A stretch of 64,000 nt of DNA from contig JAFGTV010000020.1 of the NCBI GenBank assembly GCA_016938875.1, positions 1 through 64,000 on the forward strand. Direction: 5' to 3'. Positions 25,984 through 34,859 of the stretch are shown here, piece by piece. The notes under the pieces were generated by a model. It worked only from the letters and a program-made list of their open reading frames with translations. It was not told where the DNA came from and did not search any database. This DNA comes from Paracoccaceae bacterium. GTDB lineage: Bacteria; Pseudomonadota; Alphaproteobacteria; Rhodobacterales; Rhodobacteraceae. How positions within the stretch are numbered: the first letter of the stretch is position 1; every line of letters begins with the position of its first letter. The position numbers were made by a program, and so were the translations under genes.

Positions 25984-27615
25984 CTACCACCGCGCGGGGG
26001 GAAGCGGTGTGAGGATGCCCGTGGGTTGACCCTGAGTGACGGCGCGATGCACGTTCTGTGCCGGTTTGGCGACGGCATCGCGGCCGTGCACATAGCTTTG
26101 TTCCAGAACGATCTCGCGATACGCCTTGTTCAGGGTGCGCGCCCGCTGGGCCGAGGGGAACAGCAGCACCGAAATATCCGCGCGCAGGGCGGCGGCGGCA
26201 TCGGGCCGGACGTTTCCATCGGGGTCGATGAACCGCGCGATCACCTCGGCGTTGTTGCGAAACTCATCGCCCGCGCCGTTCTCTGCGAGATAACGCACCA
26301 ATTCGCCACGCCCATCGGCGCGCAGTGGTTCGGGCGTGCCGACCAGGGATTTCTGGGTCCAGTGATACCAGCCACGCGCATGGGCGGTATCGGCGGACAG
26401 TTTGCGCGGAAAGGCAAACGCCGCGTCGTCGGTCACGCCCACACCGCCATGACAACCCATGCAGAACACGGTTTCCTCAAAGCTTTGCGGACGCAGCGCG
26501 CCATCGGCATCCTCGATAAAGGCCTGATAGCGCCAGCCGGTGCCATTGGCGATGCCGGTTTCCAGATCGCCGTCAAAGGTTATGATCCGATCGGGAAAAT
26601 CGGACCGCTCCTTGGCCTCGGCCAGACCGGCCTGCTCCAGGTCGGCATAGGTCTGCCACCTGGTCTTGATGCCATAGCGCACCTCCTTGATGCGCGGGGC
26701 CATCGTCACCGTGCCCGAGGAAACGTCGATATAGCGCACCGTGTGCAGGAATTCGGTGCCCAATGGAAACAGCCCGGCTGCCAGCTTTTGGCCCTTGGCC
26801 GCGCCCACCCAGGACATGGTGCGCCCCTTTAGCGGGGCCCAGTCATAGGCGACATGCGTTGCGGTCCCGAGGGTGCCGTCCTTGTCCAGATCCACGCCCA
26901 GGCGGACCTCGTCCACCGGGTCGATGGCCACATCCGCACGGTTGATCAGCGCCTCGACCAGGGCAAGGTTCACCTTGTAGATCCCCGCGTCATAGGCGCC
27001 CGTGGCATCGCTGCGGAACGGGTGGTCCAGGCGGATCAGGACATCGTCGGTGGACCCGTTGGTGGGCCAGAACCCACCGGGCAGCGGCACATAGGCAAAG
27101 GCGCGCCAGCCCGTGGGACTGCCGTCGGGGGCGTGGTCGAACCCCTCGGCGTCAAAACTGAAGTGGCAATCGGGAACGTAACCCGCCCAGCGGCCATCGC
27201 CGTCCGCATCCCACGCGGCAGGCAGGTCGGCCAGAACGCGGGCCAGCGTGATCGTCCCGTCCGGGTCGAAATAGTTGTCCTCGGCAACATAGGCGTCAAT
27301 CTGCCCATCGGACACGGCGGCGATCGCGGCAGACCGGTCGACAAAGAGGTTGGTCCAGGGATTTTTCAGCGCGGGCCCGGGCAGCGCGTATTCCAGCTGC
27401 AAATCCGCGTCGCCGATAATGTAGTTCGGCGCGCGCGCCCTCACATGGCAGGTCGCGCAGGGGTTATGCGCCTGACCCGACGCATCGAGCGTCGCGGTAT
27501 AGCATTGCGACGGGATATAGGCGGTGGGGTTGCCCAGCGCCTTGTCCGCAAGATCGCGGGCGGGCGCAGGCAGGGCCAGCACCATCAGGGCCAGCGCGGG
27601 AAACAGGGAACGCAT
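25984..27615 (-). CDS. Exported two-haem c-type protein of unknown function
   Basis: A 543-residue protein with a signal peptide (residues 1-19, cleavage near PAPA-RD) and two CxxCH haem c motifs: CATCH at 53-57 and CMGCH near residue 385. Two acidic loops, DADGDG and DLDKDG, look like EF-hand type Ca2+ sites. I do not recognise the family by name. Location should be periplasmic. It follows a PhoX-like gene by 74 bases on the same strand with a strong hairpin between. A redox or dehydrogenase-partner role is plausible from the haems but not shown. Confidence 0.8.
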   Translation of the reverse strand: MRSLFPALALMVLALPAPARDLADKALGNPTAYIPSQCYTATLDASGQAHNPCATCHVRARAPNYIIGDADLQLEYALPGPALKNPWTNLFVDRSAAIAAVSDGQIDAYVAEDNYFDPDGTITLARVLADLPAAWDADGDGRWAGYVPDCHFSFDAEGFDHAPDGSPTGWRAFAYVPLPGGFWPTNGSTDDVLIRLDHPFRSDATGAYDAGIYKVNLALVEALINRADVAIDPVDEVRLGVDLDKDGTLGTATHVAYDWAPLKGRTMSWVGAAKGQKLAAGLFPLGTEFLHTVRYIDVSSGTVTMAPRIKEVRYGIKTRWQTYADLEQAGLAEAKERSDFPDRIITFDGDLETGIANGTGWRYQAFIEDADGALRPQSFEETVFCMGCHGGVGVTDDAAFAFPRKLSADTAHARGWYHWTQKSLVGTPEPLRADGRGELVRYLAENGAGDEFRNNAEVIARFIDPDGNVRPDAAAALRADISVLLFPSAQRARTLNKAYREIVLEQSYVHGRDAVAKPAQNVHRAVTQGQPTGILTPLPPARW

Positions 27616-27641
27616 CAGCAGTCGCTTTCGTCAAAGGCAAC

Positions 27642-27664
27642 GGGGGGCGCAACGCGCGCCCCCC
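27642..27664 (-). terminator. GC-rich hairpin between PhoX-like and di-haem genes
   Basis: A perfect 9-bp stem, GGGGGGCGC (27642-27650) with GCGCCCCCC (27656-27664), and a 5-base loop. Downstream on the minus strand only short T runs follow. It may be a partial terminator or an mRNA stability element between the two co-directional genes. Confidence 0.5.
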
Positions 27665-27689
27665 GATCCGGATCGGGCCGGGCGGCCGT

Positions 27690-29447
27690 TCAGTTGGCCT
27701 TGAACGGCCCGACATAGCCGACATAGGCCATGGCATCGGCAGGATTGGCCAACTTGTCCTCGTCGGACTCGCCATAGGGATGCTGAACCACGGCCATCAG
27801 ATAGCCCCAGCCGTTGATGTCGGGATAGTAATAGGGCGAGGTGGTTTCGGACCCGTAGGGCGTGGTCAGGATGCGGGTCAGATCGCCGTTGTCCAGGTCA
27901 TAGGCCCAGATCGCGTCGTTCTGGTGGCCCGACCCGGTATCCTCGCCGATGATCAGCGTATTGGTGCCGGTCATGAAGGTCAGGTTGTCGGGGTTGGCGA
28001 TGCCGTCGATGTCACAGCTATTGCCGGCAAAGGCACTGTCATCGGCGTATTTCATGGGCGTCCCGGCGACCAGGGCAGTCATGCTCTGGGCTACGTAATC
28101 CGATCCGATCCCGGCGTCCGCACCCACCGGCAGACCATAGACCGCGCCGCATTTGTTGGCCTCAAGCTGGATGTGATCGGGGCCGCCGATATCCTGCTTG
28201 GCGCCCGCTTCCATGCCCTTGGCAACCTCGGACATGGCAACGAACAGCGTGCCGCTGGCCGGGTCAAAGGTGACGCCCTCTTCCTTGCGCAGCTCGGTCG
28301 TGGCGCCCATCAGCGCGGCATAGCGGCGGGTTTCCAGGCGCGAGGCGGCGACCTCCATTCCCTTTTTCACCGCCAGGCATTCATGCCCGTTGGTCGTGTT
28401 GATCGAGGAAAATCCAGCCGGGCAGGTGCCATCCTCGGCCGGTGTCGCGGTGTCGAAGATGTCGGAAAATGCGGGCTTTGCGTCGATCACGGCCTGGATC
28501 TGCGCGCTGTTGGCATGACCCAGGCTGACCCACTCGATGTCGAACGCGCCCGCCCCCTCACCCGAGGTCTGGGTCAGCTTGGCCGCATAGAGCGTTCCGG
28601 CCCCCAGGTTCGCGGCCTCGTCGGCGACAAACATGAACAGGCCGACATTGGTGCCGTCATCGGTGATATAGGCGGTCTTTTGGTCGGGCATCACATAGGA
28701 CAGTTCGACCGCCATCCGGCCCATCGCGTAATGCTTGGTCGGGGTGGCGGTGCCGTCGGCACTGACCGCGATTTCGGTCGGATAGCCATAGGCATAGGGG
28801 TTGAACACCCCGCGGAAGTCTTCCAGCGACATCTCGGCGGGGTTCAGGCCGAAATAGCGCGCCATCGGATAGTAGTAGTCATCGACATCCTCCAGCGACT
28901 TGGCCTCATCGACCGCGCGGGCGTCGGGTTCGTATTCCTCGGACCCCAGATGTGTGGTCCACGGGGTCACCGACCCGGCGCAGGGCACCCACAAACCGCC
29001 AACGGACGAGAAATCGACCGGGCGGGTGGCGACCGGGCTCAGCGCGCCGGTGGCGGCGTCCTGGCTCAGCTCGGTGACATACATCGCACCGGGGCGGGAT
29101 TCGAAGTGGGTGACGTTGAACAGCTTGCCCCCGACCGGCAGCAGCGACGAGAAATCGGCCGACACGGACACGTTCTGCGCGCCATCGGCACTCAGCACCG
29201 GCGCGCCGGTCTGATCGGTCAGCACCGCAAAGGTGGTGTCACCGATCTGTTGGCCGCCGCGCATCATCACGTGATAGCCGATCGCCGAGGTCGTGCCGTT
29301 GATCGTGACGCTGTCCGAGGCGACGACCGCGCGCTTGAGTTCATCGGTGTCGGGGAAGGAAACGGGGGCAAAGTCCACGCCATCGGCAAAGGCGGCCGAG
29401 GCGGCCAAGGCAGCGGTACTGGCCAAAAGAAGGGTCTTGCGGGTCAT
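27690..29447 (-). CDS. PhoX-family (DUF839) exported protein, alkaline phosphatase-like
   Basis: A 585-residue protein with an N-terminal signal (MTRKTLLLASTAALAASAAFA) that looks Sec-type rather than twin-arginine. Family features include GLWVPCAGSVTPWTTHLGSEEY, which resembles the WGT-like strand and acidic metal ligands of PhoX, and the later PDNLTF and LIIGEDT segments. PhoX enzymes are Ca2+/Fe3+ phosphatases, but many DUF839 proteins are untested. AGAGG lies before ATG 29447. A degenerate Pho-box-like repeat lies about 100 bases upstream. Phosphatase activity is a family-based guess. Confidence 0.82.
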   Translation of the reverse strand: MTRKTLLLASTAALAASAAFADGVDFAPVSFPDTDELKRAVVASDSVTINGTTSAIGYHVMMRGGQQIGDTTFAVLTDQTGAPVLSADGAQNVSVSADFSSLLPVGGKLFNVTHFESRPGAMYVTELSQDAATGALSPVATRPVDFSSVGGLWVPCAGSVTPWTTHLGSEEYEPDARAVDEAKSLEDVDDYYYPMARYFGLNPAEMSLEDFRGVFNPYAYGYPTEIAVSADGTATPTKHYAMGRMAVELSYVMPDQKTAYITDDGTNVGLFMFVADEAANLGAGTLYAAKLTQTSGEGAGAFDIEWVSLGHANSAQIQAVIDAKPAFSDIFDTATPAEDGTCPAGFSSINTTNGHECLAVKKGMEVAASRLETRRYAALMGATTELRKEEGVTFDPASGTLFVAMSEVAKGMEAGAKQDIGGPDHIQLEANKCGAVYGLPVGADAGIGSDYVAQSMTALVAGTPMKYADDSAFAGNSCDIDGIANPDNLTFMTGTNTLIIGEDTGSGHQNDAIWAYDLDNGDLTRILTTPYGSETTSPYYYPDINGWGYLMAVVQHPYGESDEDKLANPADAMAYVGYVGPFKAN

Positions 29448-29570
29448 GAGGAACCTCTGGGTCTGATGTTGCAATCCACGAAGCGACCACGCGCATCTTG
29501 CGCGCGCCTGTTCGGATGGCGACAAACTAGGATCCAGAGTTAATAGATTTGTGACATGCGCGGTGAAAGA

Positions 29571-29587
29571 CGCCCCCGGTAGGGGCG
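29571..29587 (-). terminator. Terminator downstream of mntH
   Basis: A hairpin CGCCCC-CGGTA-GGGGCG with TCTTTC following on the minus strand, and CCTTTTC following on the plus strand. It lies about 100 bases after the mntH stop and upstream of the PhoX-like gene. Confidence 0.55.
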
Positions 29588-29687
29588 CCTTTTCGGGCCG
29601 GTCGATATCGCCGCGTCGGGTCAAGGCAAGGGCGACACCGGCAACAGGGCGATAGGCAAGTCCGCGCGAGGCCCCGCCGTCCAAGAC

Positions 29688-30983
29688 CTAGCCGGCGGGC
29701 AGTCCGGGGATGGGCACGCCGAAAATCTGGGTCAAAAGAACCATGTTCAGCGTCAGAACGATGGTCGCCCCCAGGATCGCAAGCGCGCGCACCACACGGC
29801 CCGTGCAAAACTGGCCCATGATGTCCTTTCGCCCCGAAAAGATGATCAAGGCCACCATCGGCACGGGCAAGGCGATGCTCAGGACAACCTGCGACAGGAC
29901 CAGCGCGTTGGTCGCGTTCACGCCCAGCGCCACGATGACAAACGCCGGGATCATCGTGAAGAGCCGGCGGAACCAGACCGGCAGGCGCAAGTTGATGAAA
30001 CCCTGCATGATAAGCTGGCCCGCCATCGTCCCGACGACCGAACTGGAAACGCCAGAGGCAATCAGCGAGACCAGGAACACCCCCGCCGCCGCGCCACCCA
30101 AAAGCGGCGTGAGCATGTGATACGCGGTTTCGATCTCGGCCACCTCGCTGTGCCCGTTGTGAAAGGCGCTGGCCGCCATCATCACCATTGCCATGTTCAC
30201 CAGACCGGCCGCAGCCAGGGCCAGGATCACCTCGATGTTGGAAAAGCGCACCACCTTTCGGCGGTCGCTGTCGTTGCGCAGGACCGCGCGATTCTGGGTC
30301 AGGCCGGAATGAAGGTAAATCGCATGGGGCATGACGGTCGCGCCGATGATGCCCACCGCGATTGTCAACGCCGTGCTATCGGGCAACGACGGAGAGATCA
30401 TACCCCACGCCGCATCGCCCCACGCAATCGGGGCGATAAAGACCTCGATCAGATAACAAAGCCCAATGACCGACACGAGGGCCGCGATAATCAACTCCAT
30501 CGGGCGAAAGCCGCGCGCCTCGAACAGCAGGATGGCATAGGTCACGATGGCGGTGACCACCATGCCCGCCATCAGCGGCATGTGGAACAAAAGGGCCAGA
30601 CCGATCGCCCCGCCCAGGAACTCTGCCAGGTCGGTGGCCATGGCCGCGATTTCGCTGACCACCCACATGACCAGCACGATCGGCCTGGGAAAATGATCGC
30701 GGCACAGCTCTGCCAGGTTGCTCCCGGTCACGATCCCCACCCGGGCCGACAACGACTGGAACAGCATCGCGATCAGGTTGGCCAAAAGCACGACCCACAA
30801 GAGCCCATAGCCATAGCCTGCACCGGCCTGGATGTTGGTCGCATAGTTGCCCGGATCCATGTAGGCGACCGACGCGATGATTGCAGGCCCCGCGAAAAGC
30901 AGCACGCTGCGCGGCCCACGGCGTGTCCCGGCAAGCACCTCTGACATGGCTGCTTGGGTTCGTCCGGTCGTCGTTTTGTCCAT
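29688..30983 (-). CDS. mntH: MntH, NRAMP-type Mn2+/divalent metal transporter
   Basis: A 431-residue proton-coupled metal importer with 11 helices. The helix 1 metal-binding motif appears in MDPGNYATNIQAG (DPGN at about residues 42-45), and helix 6 has MPHAIYLHSG, matching the MPH motif. These are hallmarks of Mn2+-transporting NRAMP proteins. It is divergent from mntR across 223 bases. A TTGACA-17-TTACTT promoter whose -10 is covered by an inverted repeat lies upstream. Manganese uptake would also support the peroxide defence genes nearby, though that link is inferred. Confidence 0.94.
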   Translation of the reverse strand: MDKTTTGRTQAAMSEVLAGTRRGPRSVLLFAGPAIIASVAYMDPGNYATNIQAGAGYGYGLLWVVLLANLIAMLFQSLSARVGIVTGSNLAELCRDHFPRPIVLVMWVVSEIAAMATDLAEFLGGAIGLALLFHMPLMAGMVVTAIVTYAILLFEARGFRPMELIIAALVSVIGLCYLIEVFIAPIAWGDAAWGMISPSLPDSTALTIAVGIIGATVMPHAIYLHSGLTQNRAVLRNDSDRRKVVRFSNIEVILALAAAGLVNMAMVMMAASAFHNGHSEVAEIETAYHMLTPLLGGAAAGVFLVSLIASGVSSSVVGTMAGQLIMQGFINLRLPVWFRRLFTMIPAFVIVALGVNATNALVLSQVVLSIALPVPMVALIIFSGRKDIMGQFCTGRVVRALAILGATIVLTLNMVLLTQIFGVPIPGLPAG

Positions 30984-31021
30984 GACGTGCTTTCATTTCC
31001 CTTCGCGGCACGCAGCCTTGG

Positions 31022-31038
31022 CTGGCAAGTAAAGCCAG
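31022..31038. promoter_or_regulatory. Candidate MntR operator over the mntH -10 box
   Basis: CTGGC-AAGTAAA-GCCAG is an exact 5-bp inverted repeat centred on the predicted mntH -10 box. Its position suits a repressor, and the divergent gene encodes MntR. The sequence does not match a consensus I can cite for this family, so ownership is inferred. Confidence 0.4.
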
Positions 31039-31055
31039 GGCTACACTTCTGTCAA
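31027..31055 (-). promoter_or_regulatory. Putative mntH promoter
   Basis: On the minus strand TTGACA (31055-31050), 17 bases, then TTACTT (31032-31027). The -35 is perfect and the -10 is weak. The predicted leader is about 35 bases. Confidence 0.5.
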
Positions 31056-31206
31056 TCCGCGTTGTTCTTGGGCCGCATCCTTTTGGCGCGCATGGCCCTG
31101 AAATCTGAAAGGCTGTTTGCAAAATTTAGCCAAGCCTGCAATCTAAGCCCCACCCTGCCGATCGAGCCTGAAGCGCGAAACCGCGTGAGCCATGCAAAGA
31201 AGGCAC

Positions 31207-31656
31207 ATGACAAACGACCAAGACCAAACGTCCAACCCAACGGCACAGCCCGAGCGGTTCAATCAGGCCCGGGCCGCGCAGGCCGTGGCTATTCTCGAAG
31301 ATTACGCCGAAATGATCGGCGACTTGATCGAAGAGATGGGCGAGGCCCGCATCACCGATATCGCCAGCCGCATGGGCGTGACCCACCCCACCGCGACCAA
31401 GGCCGTCGCCCGGTTGAAACGCGAAGGGCTGGCCGTTTCGCGCCCGTATCGTGGTGTGTTCCTGACCGAGGAAGGGGCCGCGCTGGCCGATCGCGTCCGC
31501 GCCCGCCACCGAACCGTCGTGGACCTGCTGGTCGCCGTGGGCGTCCCCCTTGCAACGGCCGAACTGGACGCCGAAGGGCTGGAACACCACGTCTCGGACG
31601 CAACGCTGGAGGCGTTTGACTCGTTCCTGGCAAAGTCCCGCAAGGATCAGGACTGA
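31207..31656 (+). CDS. mntR: MntR, DtxR-family manganese-dependent repressor
   Basis: A protein of about 149 residues with an N-terminal winged helix (EARITDIASRMGVTHPTATKAVARLKREGL) and a metal-binding/dimerisation domain containing GLEHHVSD, which supplies His ligands typical of MntR. ATG 31207 is preferred since AAAGAAGG ends four bases before it; ATG 31192 would add five residues. It probably represses mntH when Mn2+ is plentiful. There is no SH3-like third domain, as in other short MntR proteins. Confidence 0.9.
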   Translation: MTNDQDQTSNPTAQPERFNQARAAQAVAILEDYAEMIGDLIEEMGEARITDIASRMGVTHPTATKAVARLKREGLAVSRPYRGVFLTEEGAALADRVRARHRTVVDLLVAVGVPLATAELDAEGLEHHVSDATLEAFDSFLAKSRKDQD

Positions 31657-31665
31657 AACCGTGCG

Positions 31666-31718
31666 CGCCCTGCCATGGGCGCCGTGGGCCCCGGGACCAA
31701 GACGCCCATGGCAGGGCG
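31666..31718. terminator. Large perfect inverted repeat, bidirectional terminator
   Basis: Arms of 16 bases, CGCCCTGCCATGGGCG (31666-31681) and its exact complement (31703-31718), enclose a 21-base GC-rich loop. It fills the space between the convergent mntR and TRAP permease genes, ending one base before the permease stop codon. No T tract follows on either side. Confidence 0.6.
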
Positions 31719-33764
31719 TTACGTGCCCTCCGCCGTCTTTGCGACTGCCGCGCGCTTTACCTGCACCAGCACGATCGGCGCGACGAACAGCAGGCCGATG
31801 GCCATGGTTTTCAGCCCCGGAGCGATGAACAGCAGTGACACCAGCGCGACATACCAGCGTTCCAACCGCGACAGCGGCGCGATCAGATAGCCCGAAAACG
31901 CCACGCCCATCCCGCCGATACCCATCATCGCGCCCAAGAGCGTGACGGTGAATGCGCCCCAGGTGAACCCGTCCGCCACCAACAGCAGCGCCGGCGAATA
32001 GACAAAGACGAACGGCACCAGCGCCTTGGCGATCCCCAGGCGAAAGGCGGTATTGCCGGTCTTGAACGGGTTTGACCCCGCAATGCCCGCCGCCGCATAG
32101 GCCGCCAGCGCCACCGGCGGCGTGATATCGGCCAGCACCCCGTAGTAGAAAACAAAGAAATGCGCGACCAGCGGCTGCACCTGCAACTGTGCCAGCGCGG
32201 GGGCGGCAACCGCGACCAGGATGATGTAGGTGGCCGTGGTCGGGATCCCCGCCCCCATCACGATGCACGACACCGCGATCAGCACCAATGACACGAACAG
32301 CGCCCATTGCTCGATCGCGAAAAAGCTCAGCGGCCAGAGGGTGGACAGGAACCCGCCGATATCCGTCGCGGTCTGCACCACCACATAGCCCAGTCGGAAC
32401 CCCACCCCGGTCAGGGTGACTACGCCGACCACCACGCCCACCGTGGCCGCCGCCGCGCCCACCGCCAGGGTGCTGCGCGCGCCATCGGCCAGCGCCACCC
32501 ACAGATCGCGCACCGTCAGACGGTTCACCGGGTTCAACACCCCGACCACCACGCAGGCGATGATGCCGTAGACGGCCGCATAATCGGGCGTCTTTCCCGA
32601 CAGGATCATGTAGACCAGAATGCCCAGCGGAATGATCGACAGCCAATGCTGGCGCAGCACCACCATGGCCTTGGGCAATTCCTCGGACCGCAGGCCGCGC
32701 AGGCCCAGCTTGCGCGCCTCAAGGTGGACCATGATGAAGATGCCGAAATAGTGCAAAAGTGCAGGAAACAGCGCCGCCGCCAGCACGTCGCGCAGCGGGA
32801 TTTCCAGGTATTCCACCATGATAAAGGCCGCCGCCCCCAGGATCGGCGGGGTGATCTGCCCGCCGGTCGACGACGTGGCCTCGACCGCACCGGCGAAATG
32901 GGCGGGATAGCCCACGCGCTTCATCGCGGGGATGGTCAGCGCGCCGGTTGTCACCGTGTTGGCAATGGACGAGCCCGAAATCGTCCCCATGAAGGCAGAC
33001 GAAAAGATCGCCACCTTGGCCGGTCCGCCGGAATAGCGCCCCGCGATCACCATCGCCAGGTCAATGAACAATTGTCCCAGCCCGATCCGCGTGGCCAGCA
33101 CCCCGAACAAGATGAACAGGAACACGTATTGCGCCATCACCCCGATGGCGATGCCATAGATCCCCTGGTTGGTCATATAAAGGTGGTTTATCAGCCCCAG
33201 CCAACTGCTGCCGCCATGTTTCAGCGCGCCGGGCATATAGGGGCCGAACAGCGCGAACCCGATGAACATCATCGCAATCAGCGGCAGGGTCGGTCCGACC
33301 GACCGGCGCGCGGCCTCTAGCGTCAGCACCAACAGCGCGGTGCCCATCAGAACGTCGAACCGAGAGGGGTTGCCGACCCGTTCCGACACGATCTCAGGCG
33401 GCAAGAGCGGCAAGTAGAGCGCGGCCCCCACCGCCAGCAGCGAAAACGCGATGTCCAGGATCGACACCCCGCTGAAACGATACCAGGCCGGGGCCGCCAT
33501 CTGTCCCTGGCCCGACCGCCGCCAGCCGAACAGCAAGAACACCAGCCCCAGCACGAAGGACAGGTGGATCCCCCGGTGCAACAGTTCACGCACCAGGCCA
33601 AAGCCCGAGGCGTAGAAGTGATAGACCGACATCGCCACCAGCGCGCAGGAGGTCACGACGGCCAGCACCCGCCCGGTCTGGCGAAACGCCATCTCGGGGT
33701 CGAACTTGCGCTCGATCTCCGACAGCTCCTCGGGGGTCAACTCGTGGTTGGGATCTAAGGTCAT
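31719..33764 (-). CDS. TRAP transporter permease, fused small and large subunits (TAXI type)
   Basis: A 681-residue membrane protein that joins the 4-helix DctQ-like part and the 12-helix DctM-like part, the usual form in TAXI-TRAP systems. GGQITPPILGAAAFIM near the middle and GIPTTATYIILV near residue 480 are DctM repeats. It would use a sodium gradient to import an organic acid captured by the TAXI protein encoded upstream. ATG 33764 follows GGAG by six bases. Substrate unknown. Confidence 0.92.
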   Translation of the reverse strand: MTLDPNHELTPEELSEIERKFDPEMAFRQTGRVLAVVTSCALVAMSVYHFYASGFGLVRELLHRGIHLSFVLGLVFLLFGWRRSGQGQMAAPAWYRFSGVSILDIAFSLLAVGAALYLPLLPPEIVSERVGNPSRFDVLMGTALLVLTLEAARRSVGPTLPLIAMMFIGFALFGPYMPGALKHGGSSWLGLINHLYMTNQGIYGIAIGVMAQYVFLFILFGVLATRIGLGQLFIDLAMVIAGRYSGGPAKVAIFSSAFMGTISGSSIANTVTTGALTIPAMKRVGYPAHFAGAVEATSSTGGQITPPILGAAAFIMVEYLEIPLRDVLAAALFPALLHYFGIFIMVHLEARKLGLRGLRSEELPKAMVVLRQHWLSIIPLGILVYMILSGKTPDYAAVYGIIACVVVGVLNPVNRLTVRDLWVALADGARSTLAVGAAAATVGVVVGVVTLTGVGFRLGYVVVQTATDIGGFLSTLWPLSFFAIEQWALFVSLVLIAVSCIVMGAGIPTTATYIILVAVAAPALAQLQVQPLVAHFFVFYYGVLADITPPVALAAYAAAGIAGSNPFKTGNTAFRLGIAKALVPFVFVYSPALLLVADGFTWGAFTVTLLGAMMGIGGMGVAFSGYLIAPLSRLERWYVALVSLLFIAPGLKTMAIGLLFVAPIVLVQVKRAAVAKTAEGT

Positions 33765-33794
33765 GGCGGACTCCGGCGAGGATAGCAACGCAAA

Positions 33795-33824
33795 GGCCCG
33801 GACCCCGTTCAGGGGGTCCGGGCC
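33795..33824 (-). terminator. Intra-operon hairpin between TAXI binding protein and TRAP permease
   Basis: GGCCCGGACCCC (33795-33806) pairs perfectly with GGGGTCCGGGCC (33813-33824) around a 6-base loop. On the minus strand TTTGCG follows. This is likely a partial terminator or 3' stabiliser giving more binding protein than permease. Confidence 0.6.
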
Positions 33825-33848
33825 AATCTCATGTCGGCAGGGCGCGGC

Positions 33849-34859
33849 TTAGAGCAGCCCCACCTCTTTGTAGAACCGCTCGGCACCGGGGTGCAGCGGC
33901 ACGCCAACCCCGCTCAGCGCGCTATCGGGCGTGATCGTCTTGCCCTTGGCATGGCCCACGTCCAGCAGCGTGCGGGATTTCTCGTTCCACAGCGCCTTGG
34001 TGATCTGGTAGATCAGCTCTTCGTCCTCTTTGGCCGAGGTGAACCACTGGGCGCCAACGGCCACGGTGGGGGTGTCCTCTACCCCCTCATAGGTGCCGGC
34101 GGGAATGTCGCTGGAGGCAAAGAAGCCGTATTTGGCGACCAGCGCATCCGCACCCGCCCCGTCGATCGGCACCAGCTTGATATTCTCGGCCGAGGCCAGT
34201 TCGACCAGCGAGCCGGTGGGATAGCCCGCCACGACGAAAAACGCATCGATCTTGCCGTTGCGCAGCGCCTCGGACGCGGCATTCCCCTTGAGCGCCTCGG
34301 CGGTCACGTCATCGATCGACAGGCCGTTGGCCTCAAGGATCAGCGTGGCGTCGACATAGGTGCCCGAGCCCGGCTCATCCAGCGACACGCGCTTGCCCGC
34401 CAGATCGGCGACGGAATTGATACCGCTGTCGGCCAGCGCGACCAGGTGGATATGTTCCTCGAACAGGGCGGCGATGGTGCGCAGATCCTCGGCGGGCGGC
34501 TTGCCCTCCATTGTGCCGGTGCCGGTATAGGCCCAATAGGCCACGTCCGACTGGGCAAAGCCGGAATTGCGCAGCCCCGACAGGATCGCGTTGACGTTGT
34601 CCACCGACCCGCGCGACGACACCGCCGAGGCGATCAGCCCGGGCACGCCACAGCTGCCGCCCTCGTCACAGGGGCGCGAACCGGGCGGGTTGGAAATCGC
34701 ATTCGCGATGACACCGCCCACGGGGTAATAGGTATAGGCCGTTCCGCCCGTGCCGATGGTAAAGAATTTCAGATCCTGCGCGACGGCAGGGGCCGCAAGG
34801 CCAACGGCGACCGTCACGACAGCCGCAATCGCCCGGACGCCTTTGGAAAGGTAGGTCAT
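33849..34859 (-). CDS. TAXI-family TRAP transporter substrate-binding protein
   Basis: A 336-residue exported protein with a signal peptide (cleavage near AVA-QDL, about residue 27). The mature start FFTIGTGGTAYTYYPVGG is the TAXI signature. It should capture a small acid in the periplasm for the fused permease downstream. ATG 34859 has AGGAGA seven bases upstream. Two Cys (in RPCDEGGSCG) near residue 65 may form a disulfide. The ligand cannot be read from sequence. Confidence 0.93.
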   Translation of the reverse strand: MTYLSKGVRAIAAVVTVAVGLAAPAVAQDLKFFTIGTGGTAYTYYPVGGVIANAISNPPGSRPCDEGGSCGVPGLIASAVSSRGSVDNVNAILSGLRNSGFAQSDVAYWAYTGTGTMEGKPPAEDLRTIAALFEEHIHLVALADSGINSVADLAGKRVSLDEPGSGTYVDATLILEANGLSIDDVTAEALKGNAASEALRNGKIDAFFVVAGYPTGSLVELASAENIKLVPIDGAGADALVAKYGFFASSDIPAGTYEGVEDTPTVAVGAQWFTSAKEDEELIYQITKALWNEKSRTLLDVGHAKGKTITPDSALSGVGVPLHPGAERFYKEVGLL

